64,000 bases of DNA from a beta proteobacterium AAP99 (lineage in GTDB: Bacteria > Pseudomonadota > Gammaproteobacteria > Burkholderiales > Burkholderiaceae_C), in NCBI GenBank assembly GCA_001295775.1, contig LJIA01000021.1, forward strand, positions 1 through 64,000, in the 5' to 3' direction. Position 1 is the stretch's first letter. Every line of letters begins with the position of its first letter. The position numbers and the translations under genes are program-made. This document shows, one piece after another, positions 9,819-18,037 of the stretch. The notes beneath the pieces were generated by a model that saw only the letters and a program-made list of their open reading frames with translations, made no database searches and was not told the DNA's origin.

Positions 9819-9870
9819 GTCTGTCTCCTTGTCTTCTGAGTATGGCTGTTTTTGAACTAAATCAAAGAGC

Positions 9871-9888
9871 AAAAAATCGACTTTCCGC
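9871..9888 (-). repeat. Intergenic AT-rich repeat, copy 2
   Basis: On the minus strand the core reads GCGGAAAGTCGATTTTTT. It lies in the 133-bp gap between the DUF2783 gene and the TTT-type gene. A GAATTCATGGCCGAAAA segment at 9928-9944 resembles flanks of the other copies. Confidence 0.45.
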
Positions 9889-9951
9889 TTTTCATAAGCC
9901 ATTCTTGTCAAGTTTCTTGAATTCTGAATTCATGGCCGAAAATGATTTTTG

Positions 9952-10155
9952 CTAATCGTGATCTTGGGCGTCGTCTGCCTTCGCCATCGCGATCAGTTCG
10001 CACAGCCTGCGCTGCTGGCCGATCTCGGCGGCGAGCAACAGGACCAGTCGCGCGTTGAGCGCCGCGCTGGCGCTCGTGTCCAGCCCCTCATGCGCCTTGA
10101 GCAGGGCCTCATAGAAGTCATCGGGCGCATCAATCGCCGCGTCGCGCAGGTTCAT
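9952..10155 (-). CDS. DUF2783 family small protein
   Basis: A 67-residue acidic helical protein (begins MNLRDAAIDAPDDFYEALLK, ends with AMAKADDAQDHD). It matches my memory of the DUF2783 family, small proteins encoded beside flavin monooxygenases. Its ATG overlaps the TGA of the monooxygenase gene by four bases (ATGA), so translation is probably coupled. No catalytic motif is evident; a partner or stabilising role for the monooxygenase is only an inference. Confidence 0.75.
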   Translation of the reverse strand: MNLRDAAIDAPDDFYEALLKAHEGLDTSASAALNARLVLLLAAEIGQQRRLCELIAMAKADDAQDHD

Positions 10156-11843
10156 GCGTGCTGTTCCATGGCATGGGTCGGGGCGCCGGAAATGGCGCTT
10201 CGTTGTGCCGCCGCCGCGGGATGCCCGGTCAGTGTTGTCAGTGCTTCGGCCAGCTGTTCGGGCCGCAGGCTGCGCCAGCGAGCGGCCACATGCAGATCCG
10301 GCCGCAGCAGGTAGGCTGTGCCCTGCTGGGCGTCGAAGCGGCGGGCTGCCAGGCCGGCCCCATCCAGCCAGCTGCCGCCCACAGCAATCACGCCCAGGTC
10401 GAAGGCCTGCAGCCAGTCCGGCATGGAACCCCACAGCAGCAGGGCGCAGCGGCCGCGCGCGGCCTGGCGCAGTGCAGCGAGCAGCCACTGCCGCTCGCCG
10501 CTGCGGGCCAGCAAGGGCGCATCGGCAATGGGTGCACCCGGCGCGGGGCCGCCATCGAAGCGGGCTTCATCCGCGGCCAGCGTGGACAGCGGTGAATCGA
10601 CGTACGTGCTCGGACTGGACAGCCGGCCGCTGTTCACCAGGCGCTGGGCGAAGCGGTGGCGGCGCGCGAGGTGCAGCACGGCATCGCGCAGCACGCGGCT
10701 GGCATCGGACTTGGGCGTGATGAAGTCGGTGCTGCGCGTCGAGTTGCGCAGATTCTCGTCGGCCGCGGCCTCGCGCTCGGTGCCGTAGCTGGCCAGCAGC
10801 GCCGTACTGGCGCGGCCGCGCAGCACGGCGTCCAGCTTCCAGCCGAGGTTGTCCGCGTCCTGGATGCCGGAGTTCGCACCGCGCGCCCCGAAGGGCGAGA
10901 CGCGGTGCGCGGCGTCCCCGGCAAACAGCACGCGGCCGTGAACAAAGCGCGGCATGCGCTGGCAGGCAAAGGTGTAGACGCTGGCCCATTCGAGGCTGAA
11001 GGGAATGTCCCGACCGAAGCCGAGCTTCAGCATCGCGCGCACACGCGCCATGATGGCGTCCGGCTGGCGCTCTGCCTCCGGGTCGGCGCCCCAGCCGAGC
11101 TGGAAGTCGATGCGCCAGACATGATCCGGCTGCTTGTGCAGCAGCACACTGCCACCGGGGTGGAAGGGCGGGTCGAACCAGAACCAGCGCTCGGTGGCGC
11201 CGTCCGGGAACAGCTCCTCGTCGATGCGTACATCCGCAATCAGGAAGCGGTCCTGAAACTGGCGGCCGGTCCAGCTCAGGCCCATCAGCTCGCGCACCGT
11301 GGAGCGCGCCCCATCGCAGGCGGCCACGTACAGCGCCTGCAGGGCATAGGGGCCTTCGGGTGTGTCGATGCCGAGCTGCACATAGGCGCCGTGCTGCTCC
11401 ACCGCAGTGACGCGGTTGCCCCAGCGCAGATCCACACCCAGCGCCAGGGCGCGCTCGACCAGCAACTGCTCCACCGTGTACTGCTGCAGATTGATGAAGG
11501 CCGGGCGCTGGTGGCCGGGCTCCGGAAGCAGGTTGAAGCTGTATAGCGGCCGCTCGCCGTGAAACACCCGGCCGACGTTCCACGACACGCCGCGGGCCAC
11601 CATCGCGTCGCCCACGCCCAGGCCGTCGAAAATTTCCAGGGTGCGCTTGGCAAAGCAGATCGCACGCGAACCCACCGAAAGCGCGTTGTCGGCATCCAGT
11701 ACCACCACCTGCTGGCCGCGCTGCGCCAGGTCGATGGCCAGGCACAGGCCGACCGGCCCGGCGCCCACGACCACCACCGGGTGCAGCGCCGGCTGGACGG
11801 CGTCCTGGTCGGCGCTGCGGTGGTAGCTCAGGTCAAGGGCCAT
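10152..11843 (-). CDS. FAD-dependent aromatic-type monooxygenase
   Basis: Predicted class A flavoprotein hydroxylase (PheA/TfdB/MhpA-like), 563 residues. The N-terminal Rossmann motif VVVVGAGPVGLCLAIDLA binds the FAD ADP moiety, CDGARSTVRELMGL is the DG motif, and VLFAGDAAHRVSPFGARG is the GD motif with its conserved proline. The C-terminal thioredoxin-like domain of phenol hydroxylases is represented by the last ~130 residues (LLLWGSMPDWLQAF, YLLRPDLHVAARW). Start at 11843 is chosen, giving MALDLSYHRS; it is 19 bp after the upstream MBL gene. Substrate is unknown. Confidence 0.85.
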   Translation of the reverse strand: MALDLSYHRSADQDAVQPALHPVVVVGAGPVGLCLAIDLAQRGQQVVVLDADNALSVGSRAICFAKRTLEIFDGLGVGDAMVARGVSWNVGRVFHGERPLYSFNLLPEPGHQRPAFINLQQYTVEQLLVERALALGVDLRWGNRVTAVEQHGAYVQLGIDTPEGPYALQALYVAACDGARSTVRELMGLSWTGRQFQDRFLIADVRIDEELFPDGATERWFWFDPPFHPGGSVLLHKQPDHVWRIDFQLGWGADPEAERQPDAIMARVRAMLKLGFGRDIPFSLEWASVYTFACQRMPRFVHGRVLFAGDAAHRVSPFGARGANSGIQDADNLGWKLDAVLRGRASTALLASYGTEREAAADENLRNSTRSTDFITPKSDASRVLRDAVLHLARRHRFAQRLVNSGRLSSPSTYVDSPLSTLAADEARFDGGPAPGAPIADAPLLARSGERQWLLAALRQAARGRCALLLWGSMPDWLQAFDLGVIAVGGSWLDGAGLAARRFDAQQGTAYLLRPDLHVAARWRSLRPEQLAEALTTLTGHPAAAAQRSAISGAPTHAMEQHA

Positions 11844-11862
11844 GGTGCTGCGCGCCGCGGGT

Positions 11863-12816
11863 TCAGCCCTCGAGGGCTTTCCACATCTCGATGTCGCGTT
11901 CGGCCGTCCATATGCGCGGATTGCGGTGGCCGGTGGCTTCATCGAAGGCGCGGCTCACGTCGAAGGGCATGCAGTGGTCGAAGATGACCCAGTGGCCGTA
12001 GGCGGGGCGCACGGCGTCGAGGGTCTCTTTGTAGACCGCGCGCAAGTCCTTGTTCTGCGCGGCGCCGGCCTTCACTGCGGCAAAGACGTCGCTGATGAAG
12101 GCGCGCGTGCCACGCAGGCCCTCAGCCACCTGCGATTCGCCCGCGAGCGCCGCGCCGCGGCCAGGCACGAGCTGCGCTGGCTTCAAGGCTGCGATGGCAT
12201 CCAGCGTGGCCGGCCAGTCTGAAAAGTAGGCGTCGCCGCAGTAGGGCGTGGCGTCGAATTCCACCAGATCGCCCGAGAACAGCGTGCGCTCGCCCGGCAG
12301 CCAGACCACGGTGTCGCCCTTCGTGTGACCGCGGCCAGGCTGCAGCAGCTGCACCTCGAGCGTGCCCAGCCAGAGCGTGAGCTTGCCGGTGAAGGTGAGG
12401 GTGGGCCAGGTCAGGCCCGGCGGCACGCTCTCGACGTTGCGGAACAGTCGCGGGAAGCGGCCGATCTCGCTGGCCTTGTCCTGCTCGCCCCGTTCGCGGA
12501 TCAGATCCAGCGTGTCGTGGCTGGCGATCACGTGCTCCGCACCGTAGGCTGACGCGCCGAGCACGCGCACCGCGTGATAGTGGCTGAGCACCACGTACTT
12601 GATCGGCTTGTCCGTCACCTCGCGGATGCGGCGGATCACATCGGCCGCCATGATCGGCGTGGCCTGGGTGTCGATCACCATCACCGCGTCATCGCCGATG
12701 ACGATGCCGGTATTCGGGTCACCCTCGGCGGTGTAGGCCCAGGCGTGTTCGGAGAGCTGAGTAAAGCTGATCTGCTTGTCCTGCAGATCGGCCTGTGAAG
12801 CAAAGGCTTTGGTCAT
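11863..12816 (-). CDS. MBL-fold hydrolase with altered metal motif
   Basis: 317-residue metallo-beta-lactamase-fold protein. The fold is visible as VIDTQATPIMAADVIRRI, VVLSHYHAVRVLGASAYG, PGRGHTKGDTVVWLPGERTLFSGDLVEF and PAQLVPGRG. The usual HxHxDH motif reads HYHAVR, so both the aspartate and the third histidine of the metal site are replaced, while the later GRGHTKGD histidine and GDLV aspartate remain. The enzyme may bind one metal or act on an unusual substrate. First gene of the MBL-monooxygenase-DUF2783-TTT cluster. Substrate unknown. Confidence 0.8.
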   Translation of the reverse strand: MTKAFASQADLQDKQISFTQLSEHAWAYTAEGDPNTGIVIGDDAVMVIDTQATPIMAADVIRRIREVTDKPIKYVVLSHYHAVRVLGASAYGAEHVIASHDTLDLIRERGEQDKASEIGRFPRLFRNVESVPPGLTWPTLTFTGKLTLWLGTLEVQLLQPGRGHTKGDTVVWLPGERTLFSGDLVEFDATPYCGDAYFSDWPATLDAIAALKPAQLVPGRGAALAGESQVAEGLRGTRAFISDVFAAVKAGAAQNKDLRAVYKETLDAVRPAYGHWVIFDHCMPFDVSRAFDEATGHRNPRIWTAERDIEMWKALEG

Positions 12817-12820
12817 GAGT

Positions 12821-12853
12821 GAGCGATGCGGGCTGGGCTGGCGCGCATCGCTC
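12821..12853. terminator. Perfect 10-bp hairpin between amylase and MBL genes
   Basis: GAGCGATGCG (12821-12830) and CGCATCGCTC (12844-12853) form a perfect stem with a 13-base loop in the 49-bp gap between the two minus-strand genes. No T-tract follows, so it may attenuate or stabilise RNA rather than terminate. Confidence 0.4.
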
Positions 12854-12865
12854 GTTGAGCCGGCA

Positions 12866-14611
12866 CTAGGGCGTGCTGAACAGGCTCACCGATCGCGGTG
12901 GCAGGCTCACGCTCAGGGTGCCGGCGGCGTCGACACGGACCGATCCGCCCGGGTTGGGATAGGAATAGACCAAGCGTAGGTCGCCAGCCACCGGCTTGAA
13001 AGTCAATGTGGTGACACTGTTTGCGTAGTTGACAGCCACGAGGTTGCGCTTGGCGCCGACGCTGCGCACCCACCCGATGGCCTGCGCGTTGTGCTGCACC
13101 TCGTCCAGCGCGCCGTTGCGCAGAGTGGCGTCCGAATTGCGCAGCGCAACAAGCCGGCGGTAGTGGCTCAACAGCGAGTCGGGGTCCGCGAGCTGCGCGT
13201 TCACGTTGGCGGTGGCCACGTTGCTGGCCAGCCCGCGGAAGGGCCTGCCGGTGGTGAAGCCGGCGGTCTGCGGGTTGGCGGTCCAGCTCATCGGGCCGCG
13301 CAAGGGCGTGTCGCCACAGGACGGCTTGCCGTCGTCGCCCAGTTTGCTGCCGGCCGGGCAGGGCGTGCCGGCCATGCCGATTTCTTCGCCGTAATAGATG
13401 AAGGGCGTACCCGGGCCGAGCAGATAGGTGGCAGCGGCCAGCCGGTAGGCCACGCCATCGCCGCCAAACTGATCGGTCAGGCGCCGGCCCGCAAAGATGT
13501 CGTGGTTGTGCAGGAAGGTCGCCATGTTGGGCGAGACGTCCGGCAGGTAGTCCGCGATGTTCTTGACGGCCTCGGCCAGGGTCTTGCCCGTACGTTCACC
13601 GTTGGGCCCAGGCGGATGGCCACCACGCGCGGCGGCGACGATGTCGTATTGCAGCCCAAACGCAAAGCTCGACCCGCAGACCGAGGCGGCCGCCCATTCC
13701 TCCGGCTTGGCGGTGGCCTCGCAGACCACATAGCGGCGCGGGTAGGCCTTGATCAGGTCCTGAAAGCGCTTGGTGAGCGCGCGGCTTTCCGGCTGGTCGT
13801 TCCAGTCCTTCGCGTTGTTCTCGATCAGGTGGGGCGTGGCATCCAGCCGGTAGCCGGCCAGGCCGCGGTCCAGCCAGAACTTGAGCGCGTCCTCGTGGTA
13901 CTTCACCACCGCCGGGTTGCGCATGTTGAAGTCCGGCATGTGCTGGCCAAAGGTGCCGAAGTAGAAGCCGCGCGCATCCGCCGGCGGCTTGGGCAGATCC
14001 TTGGGGTGGCCCTTGAAGGCCCAGGTGGCCGGCGCGTTGAGATACCAGGGGTTCTTGTCCCAGATCCACCAGCCCTCGGGCATGGGGCCGTCGCTGAATA
14101 CGTACCAGTCGCGGTAGGGGCTCTTGGGGTCGCTGCGAGCCGACAGGAAGAACGGGTGCTCGGCGGCGCTGTGGTTGATCACGTAGTCCATGATGATGCC
14201 GATGCCGCGCTTGGCCGCCTCGCGCACCAGTTCATCGAAATCGGCCATCGTGCCGTAGGCCGGGTCGATGCCGCGGTAGTCCGTGGTGGCGTAGCCGTGG
14301 TCGCCGTCGGCATTGGTCTGGATCGGCATCAGCCAGATGCCGCGCACGCCCAGCGCCTGCAGGTAGTCCAGACTTTGGGTCACGCCCTTGAGGTCGCCGA
14401 CCCCGTCGCCGTTGCTGTCGCGCCAGGCGCGCACAAAAATCTCGATGAAGGCGCCTTTGTGCCAGTCCACCGGCAGTTGCGCGATCGGGTCGGCTGGCGG
14501 CGCGGCAGGCGGCTTGGCTGTCGGCGCGGCGCAGGCCCCCAGCATCAGGGCAAGACCGGACGCCGCTAGGGCGCGCCGCAGGGGCGAAAGGGCGGTGGGA
14601 AGCATGGACAT
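12866..14611 (-). CDS. Lipoprotein alpha-amylase (GH13)
   Basis: Predicted membrane-anchored alpha-amylase-family glycosidase of 581 residues. The N-terminus has a signal with lipobox LGAC (cysteine near residue 26), then a Pro/Ala linker and a GH13 barrel: FVRAWRDSNGDGVGDLKGV, DYVINHSAAEHPFF, the nucleophile in GYRLDATPHL, the acid/base in YVVCEATAKP and FLHNHD. The first of two close ATGs, at 14611, is chosen because the signal peptide begins there; 14605 also works. It diverges from the pullulanase gene and shares its HexR-like control region, suggesting joint breakdown of an external or periplasmic glucan. Confidence 0.9.
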   Translation of the reverse strand: MSMLPTALSPLRRALAASGLALMLGACAAPTAKPPAAPPADPIAQLPVDWHKGAFIEIFVRAWRDSNGDGVGDLKGVTQSLDYLQALGVRGIWLMPIQTNADGDHGYATTDYRGIDPAYGTMADFDELVREAAKRGIGIIMDYVINHSAAEHPFFLSARSDPKSPYRDWYVFSDGPMPEGWWIWDKNPWYLNAPATWAFKGHPKDLPKPPADARGFYFGTFGQHMPDFNMRNPAVVKYHEDALKFWLDRGLAGYRLDATPHLIENNAKDWNDQPESRALTKRFQDLIKAYPRRYVVCEATAKPEEWAAASVCGSSFAFGLQYDIVAAARGGHPPGPNGERTGKTLAEAVKNIADYLPDVSPNMATFLHNHDIFAGRRLTDQFGGDGVAYRLAAATYLLGPGTPFIYYGEEIGMAGTPCPAGSKLGDDGKPSCGDTPLRGPMSWTANPQTAGFTTGRPFRGLASNVATANVNAQLADPDSLLSHYRRLVALRNSDATLRNGALDEVQHNAQAIGWVRSVGAKRNLVAVNYANSVTTLTFKPVAGDLRLVYSYPNPGGSVRVDAAGTLSVSLPPRSVSLFSTP

Positions 14612-14761
14612 GAAGGGCTCGATCCGGCGCAATCTGGCGCGATGTAATTGGATTACGGCATTGCACGGCGGCCCCGGGTGGCGCAAGACTGCGTTCCTTG
14701 CCGGGCTATTCAGGCGCGATGCGCTCTGACGCTGCTAGCATCCGCCGCGCTGTCTCCTCCG

Positions 14762-14776
14762 CGTAGTTTTACTACC
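14762..14776 (+). promoter_or_regulatory. HexR-like operator between amylase and pullulanase
   Basis: CGTAGTTTTACTACC, 75 bp before the pullulanase ATG and 150 bp before the amylase start. GTAGT/ACTAC arms are perfect. A TACCTA -10-like hexamer for pulA overlaps its right arm (14773-14778), but the -35 at 17 bp is poor. A partial LacI-type palindrome CTAAACGCTTGC abuts at 14776-14787. Confidence 0.65.
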
Positions 14777-14851
14777 TAAACGCTTGCGGTGAGCGAAACT
14801 TTTCGACGGCGCCGCGTTCGTGCTCACGCGCCGCCCTTTCAGGACACCCAC

Positions 14852-17623
14852 ATGACGCCATTCCGTTCTCTGGCCTGCTGCGCACTGGCCGCGCTGCTGC
14901 CCTGGGCCGCCGCAGTCGCCCAGACTGCCGCGCCACTGCCGCCCGTCGACTGCAACTTCGCCGGCCATCAGCAGGTACTGGCGGCCGCGCCCGCGGATGC
15001 GCCCAGGCTCGCGCGCGAGGCCTACTGGCTCAACGGCTTCCTGCTGCAGTGGCCAGGCATCAAGCCCGCCAGCGGTACGACGTTCAAGCTGCTGGGATCA
15101 GCGCGCGGCACGGTGGTGGCCCGCATGGGCGGCGTGCCTGAGGGCGTGGAGACCAGCATCGATCTCGCGCCGCGCAGCCAGAGCCTGCCGGCCGGAGTGA
15201 GTGAGCGCTTCAAGTGGATCGGTGCCGGCCCGGTGCTGGAGGTGAAGCCCGCTGACCGCAGCCGAATCAAGCCGCTGCTGCGCGGCCAGGTGGTGCTGGC
15301 GGCGCTGGATGCGGAGGGCAAGGTGATGGCCGCCACGCTCGCCCAGACGCCCGGCGCGCTGGACGCCCTGTATTCGCAAGCCGAGCGTGTGTCGGATCTG
15401 GGTGCCGACCTGCGCGAAGGCGCTACCCAGTTCAAACTCTGGGCGCCCACGGCGCAGGCCGTCAGCGTCTGTCTGTACGACACGGGCGCAAGCAGCGCGC
15501 GCTCCGTGCACCCCATGCGCATGGATCTGCCCACCGGCGTGTGGGCCAGCCGCCTGCCCACCAACCACGCCGGCCGCTACTTCCGCTATGCCGTGGACGT
15601 GATCGTGGACGGCGTGGGTCTGGTGCGCAATCACGTCACCGACCCGTACGCGCTGTCCTTCACCACGGACTCACTGCGCGCCTACATCGCCGATCTGGAT
15701 GACGCGAAGCTCAAGCCCGCCGGCTGGGACAGCACCCCGCGGCCCAGCAAGGTGCGCAACCCCACCGACATGGTGATCTACGAACTGCACGTGCGAGACC
15801 TTTCCATCACTGATGCCACGGTGCCGGAGAGGCTGCGCGGCACCTTCGCCGCCTTCAACCAGACCGGCAGCAACGGCATGAAGCACCTGGCTGCGCTGTC
15901 CCAGGCCGGGCTGACGGATGTGCATCTGCTGCCGGTGTTCGACATCGCCACCATTCCGGAGAAGGGCTGCGTGTCGCCCCAGATGCCGCAGGCCGGCCCC
16001 GGCAGCGAGGCGCAGCAGGCCGCGGTCGAGGCAGTCTCCGGCCGCGACTGCTTCAACTGGGGCTATGACCCCTTCAACTACACCGCGCCCGAAGGCAGCT
16101 ACAGCACCGATGCATCCGACGGCGCGCGCCGCATCATTGAGTTCCGCGAGATGGTGCAGGCCCTGCACCGCATTGGCCTGCGCGTGGGCATGGACGTGGT
16201 CTACAACCACACGCCGGCCTCGGGCCAGAGCGACAAGTCCGTGCTGGACCGCATCGTGCCCGGCTACTACCAGCGCCTGAATGCCAAGGGCGCCGTGGAG
16301 CAGAGCACCTGCTGCGAGAACACCGCCACCGAGCACATGATGATGGCCAAGCTGATGATCGACTCGGCCGTGGTCTGGGCGCGGGACTACAAGATCGACA
16401 GCTTCCGCTTCGACCTCATGGGCCACCAGCCGCGCGCCGCCATGGAGCAGCTGCAGCGCGCCGTGAACCGCGCCACTGGCCGGCAGATCAACCTGATTGG
16501 CGAGGGCTGGAACTTCGGCGAGATCGAGAACGGCCGCCGCTTTGTGCAGGCCAGCCAGCTCTCGCTCAATGGCAGCGGCATCGGCACGTTTTCGGACCGG
16601 GCCCGTGACGCCGCCCGTGGCGGTGGCTGCTGCGACTCCGGCGAGGCCCTGCTGCGCCAGGGCTGGATCAACGGTCTGGTCTACGCACCCAACGAGGCCG
16701 CCCAACGCGCCCCCTTCCCGGAGACCGAGCTGATGGCGGCGGCTGATCTCATCCGCGTCGGCCTGGCCGGCTCCCTGCGCGGTTACCGCATGACCACGGC
16801 CGACGGCGTGGAACTCAAGCTCGAGGAAATCCCCTACGGCAACCAGCCCGCCGGCTACGCCAGCCAGCCCGGCGAGGTGGTGAATTACGTCGAGAACCAC
16901 GACAACCACACGCTTTTTGACATCAACGCCCTGAAGATGCCGGCCGACACCCCGCGCGAGGAGCGGGCACGCGCGCAGATCGTCGGCGCTGCCATCACCG
17001 CCTTCAGCCAGGGTGTGGCCTACTTCCACGCTGGCGTGGAGACCCTGCGCTCCAAGAGCCTGGACAAGAACAGCTACGACAGCGGCGACTGGTTCAACCG
17101 CATTGACTGGACGCTGACTGACAACCACTTCGGCACAGGTCTTCCGCCCAAGCGCGACAACGGCCACAGCTGGGCCGTCTACAAGCCGGTGCTTGAGAAC
17201 CCGCTCATCAAACCCACGGCCGCCGAGATCCAGTGGACCAACCGCGCCTTTCAGGATCTGCTGAAAATCCGCGCCAGCTCCACGCTGTTCCGGCTGCCCA
17301 CGGCGCAGGCCGTGAGCGAGCGCTTGCGTCTGCTCAATACGGGGCCGACCCAGAACCCCGTACTGTTGGCCGGGCACCTCAACGGCGAGGGCCTGAGCGG
17401 TGCCGGCGCGAACTTCCGCCAGCTGCTGTACGTGATCAATGCCTCGCCGCAGGCGCAAACGCTCGAGCTGCCGGCCGATCTGCGCAACGCCGCCTGGGTC
17501 TTGCACCCAGTGCACCGCGAGGCTGGGGCCGACGCCCGCGTGGCCAACGAGGCGCGCGCGCTGCCGGGTGGTGCGGCGCTCTCGATGCCCGGCCGCAGTG
17601 CAGTGGTGTTCGTGATCCAGTAA
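14852..17623 (+). CDS. pulA: Exported pullulanase-type alpha-1,6-glucosidase
   Basis: Predicted debranching enzyme acting on pullulan, amylopectin or branched dextrins, 923 residues. A cleavable signal peptide (MTPFRSLACCALAALL..., cut near AVAQ) is followed by N-terminal beta domains, a CBM48-type region (EGATQFKLWAPTAQAVSVCLYD) and a GH13 barrel. The latter shows VIYELHVRDLSI, DVVYNHTPASG, nucleophile in IDSFRFDLMGHQP, acid/base in LIGEGWNFGE and YVENHDNHTLFDIN. Start at 14852 is chosen for the AGGA upstream and the signal peptide. There is no lipobox, unlike the neighbouring amylase. Confidence 0.93.
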   Translation: MTPFRSLACCALAALLPWAAAVAQTAAPLPPVDCNFAGHQQVLAAAPADAPRLAREAYWLNGFLLQWPGIKPASGTTFKLLGSARGTVVARMGGVPEGVETSIDLAPRSQSLPAGVSERFKWIGAGPVLEVKPADRSRIKPLLRGQVVLAALDAEGKVMAATLAQTPGALDALYSQAERVSDLGADLREGATQFKLWAPTAQAVSVCLYDTGASSARSVHPMRMDLPTGVWASRLPTNHAGRYFRYAVDVIVDGVGLVRNHVTDPYALSFTTDSLRAYIADLDDAKLKPAGWDSTPRPSKVRNPTDMVIYELHVRDLSITDATVPERLRGTFAAFNQTGSNGMKHLAALSQAGLTDVHLLPVFDIATIPEKGCVSPQMPQAGPGSEAQQAAVEAVSGRDCFNWGYDPFNYTAPEGSYSTDASDGARRIIEFREMVQALHRIGLRVGMDVVYNHTPASGQSDKSVLDRIVPGYYQRLNAKGAVEQSTCCENTATEHMMMAKLMIDSAVVWARDYKIDSFRFDLMGHQPRAAMEQLQRAVNRATGRQINLIGEGWNFGEIENGRRFVQASQLSLNGSGIGTFSDRARDAARGGGCCDSGEALLRQGWINGLVYAPNEAAQRAPFPETELMAAADLIRVGLAGSLRGYRMTTADGVELKLEEIPYGNQPAGYASQPGEVVNYVENHDNHTLFDINALKMPADTPREERARAQIVGAAITAFSQGVAYFHAGVETLRSKSLDKNSYDSGDWFNRIDWTLTDNHFGTGLPPKRDNGHSWAVYKPVLENPLIKPTAAEIQWTNRAFQDLLKIRASSTLFRLPTAQAVSERLRLLNTGPTQNPVLLAGHLNGEGLSGAGANFRQLLYVINASPQAQTLELPADLRNAAWVLHPVHREAGADARVANEARALPGGAALSMPGRSAVVFVIQ

Positions 17624-17652
17624 GCCGTGGATCGATTGTCGCTGCGTTCGGC

Positions 17653-17667
17653 TGTAGCAGGACTACA
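17653..17667 (+). promoter_or_regulatory. HexR-like operator, distal site before glk
   Basis: TGTAGCAGGACTACA has perfect TGTAG/CTACA arms but a different core. It lies 30 bp after the pullulanase stop and 110 bp, centre to centre, upstream of the proximal glk operator. No promoter elements flank it, so it could be an auxiliary site. Confidence 0.55.
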
Positions 17668-17750
17668 TGGACAAGCCTGCAACCTGTCGAAGCTGCACCG
17701 TATCCATGGCGTATGCGCTCGCAGGGACTTGAGCGTCGCACGCGAAGTGC

Positions 17751-17779
17751 TTGTTGCGCATATGTAGTTTTGCTACCAT
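17751..17779 (+). promoter_or_regulatory. glk promoter candidate
   Basis: TTGTTG (17751-17756) and TACCAT (17774-17779) are spaced 17 bp apart, with the HexR-like palindrome filling the spacer and overlapping the -10. The predicted start is near 17786, only a few bases before GGGAGGACG. Confidence 0.5.
17763..17777 (+). promoter_or_regulatory. HexR-like operator, proximal site before glk
   Basis: TGTAGTTTTGCTACC, identical to the zwf site at 2168-2182. Confidence 0.7.
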
Positions 17780-17798
17780 TTCACGGCATGGGAGGACG

Positions 17799-17900
17799 AT
17801 GATGTTGCACAAAACGCGCCACGCAGCCTCCCGGGCGCGCGATTGCGCGCGCTGTTCGACGCGGCTCGGCGCGCGGCTCGATCGCCCGCGCCCCGCATGA
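17799..17900 (+). CDS. Possible 33-residue leader ORF 1
   Basis: Reads MMLHKTRHAASRARDCARC and ends DRPRPA. It begins about 13 bases after the predicted start of transcription and has a very strong GGGAGGACG site. It is arginine-rich and matches no family I know. It could be a translated leader peptide or a chance frame in GC-rich DNA; the ribosome binding site is the main support. Confidence 0.3.
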   Translation: MMLHKTRHAASRARDCARCSTRLGARLDRPRPA

Positions 17901-17917
17901 CGAGGGGGGGAGGACCC

Positions 17918-18022
17918 ATGTTGAACCCGACGATCGCCCGGGCCGGTGCGACGCTGCCGTGGCCACGGGCCCGCGCATCGCGTCTGCCTTCGTTCTCCCG
18001 TTGCCCTGCGGAGCACGGCTAA
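17918..18022 (+). CDS. Possible 34-residue leader ORF 2, in frame with glk
   Basis: Begins MLNPTIARAGATLPWPRARA and ends CPAEHG before a TAA. The start has a strong GGGAGGACCC site. It is in the same frame as glk: the TAA at 18020-18022 is followed at once by TTG (18023) and then by the ATG at 18038. It may couple translation into glk, or be a glk N-terminal extension cut by a stop codon. Confidence 0.3.
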   Translation: MLNPTIARAGATLPWPRARASRLPSFSRCPAEHG

Positions 18023-18037
18023 TTGGCGGCGCAATTG

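Larger units (their letters stand above)
17624..18037. other. Leader region of glk
   Basis: A 414-bp stretch with two HexR-like palindromes, a promoter candidate and two small ORFs with strong Shine-Dalgarno sequences, all listed separately. Confidence 0.6.
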
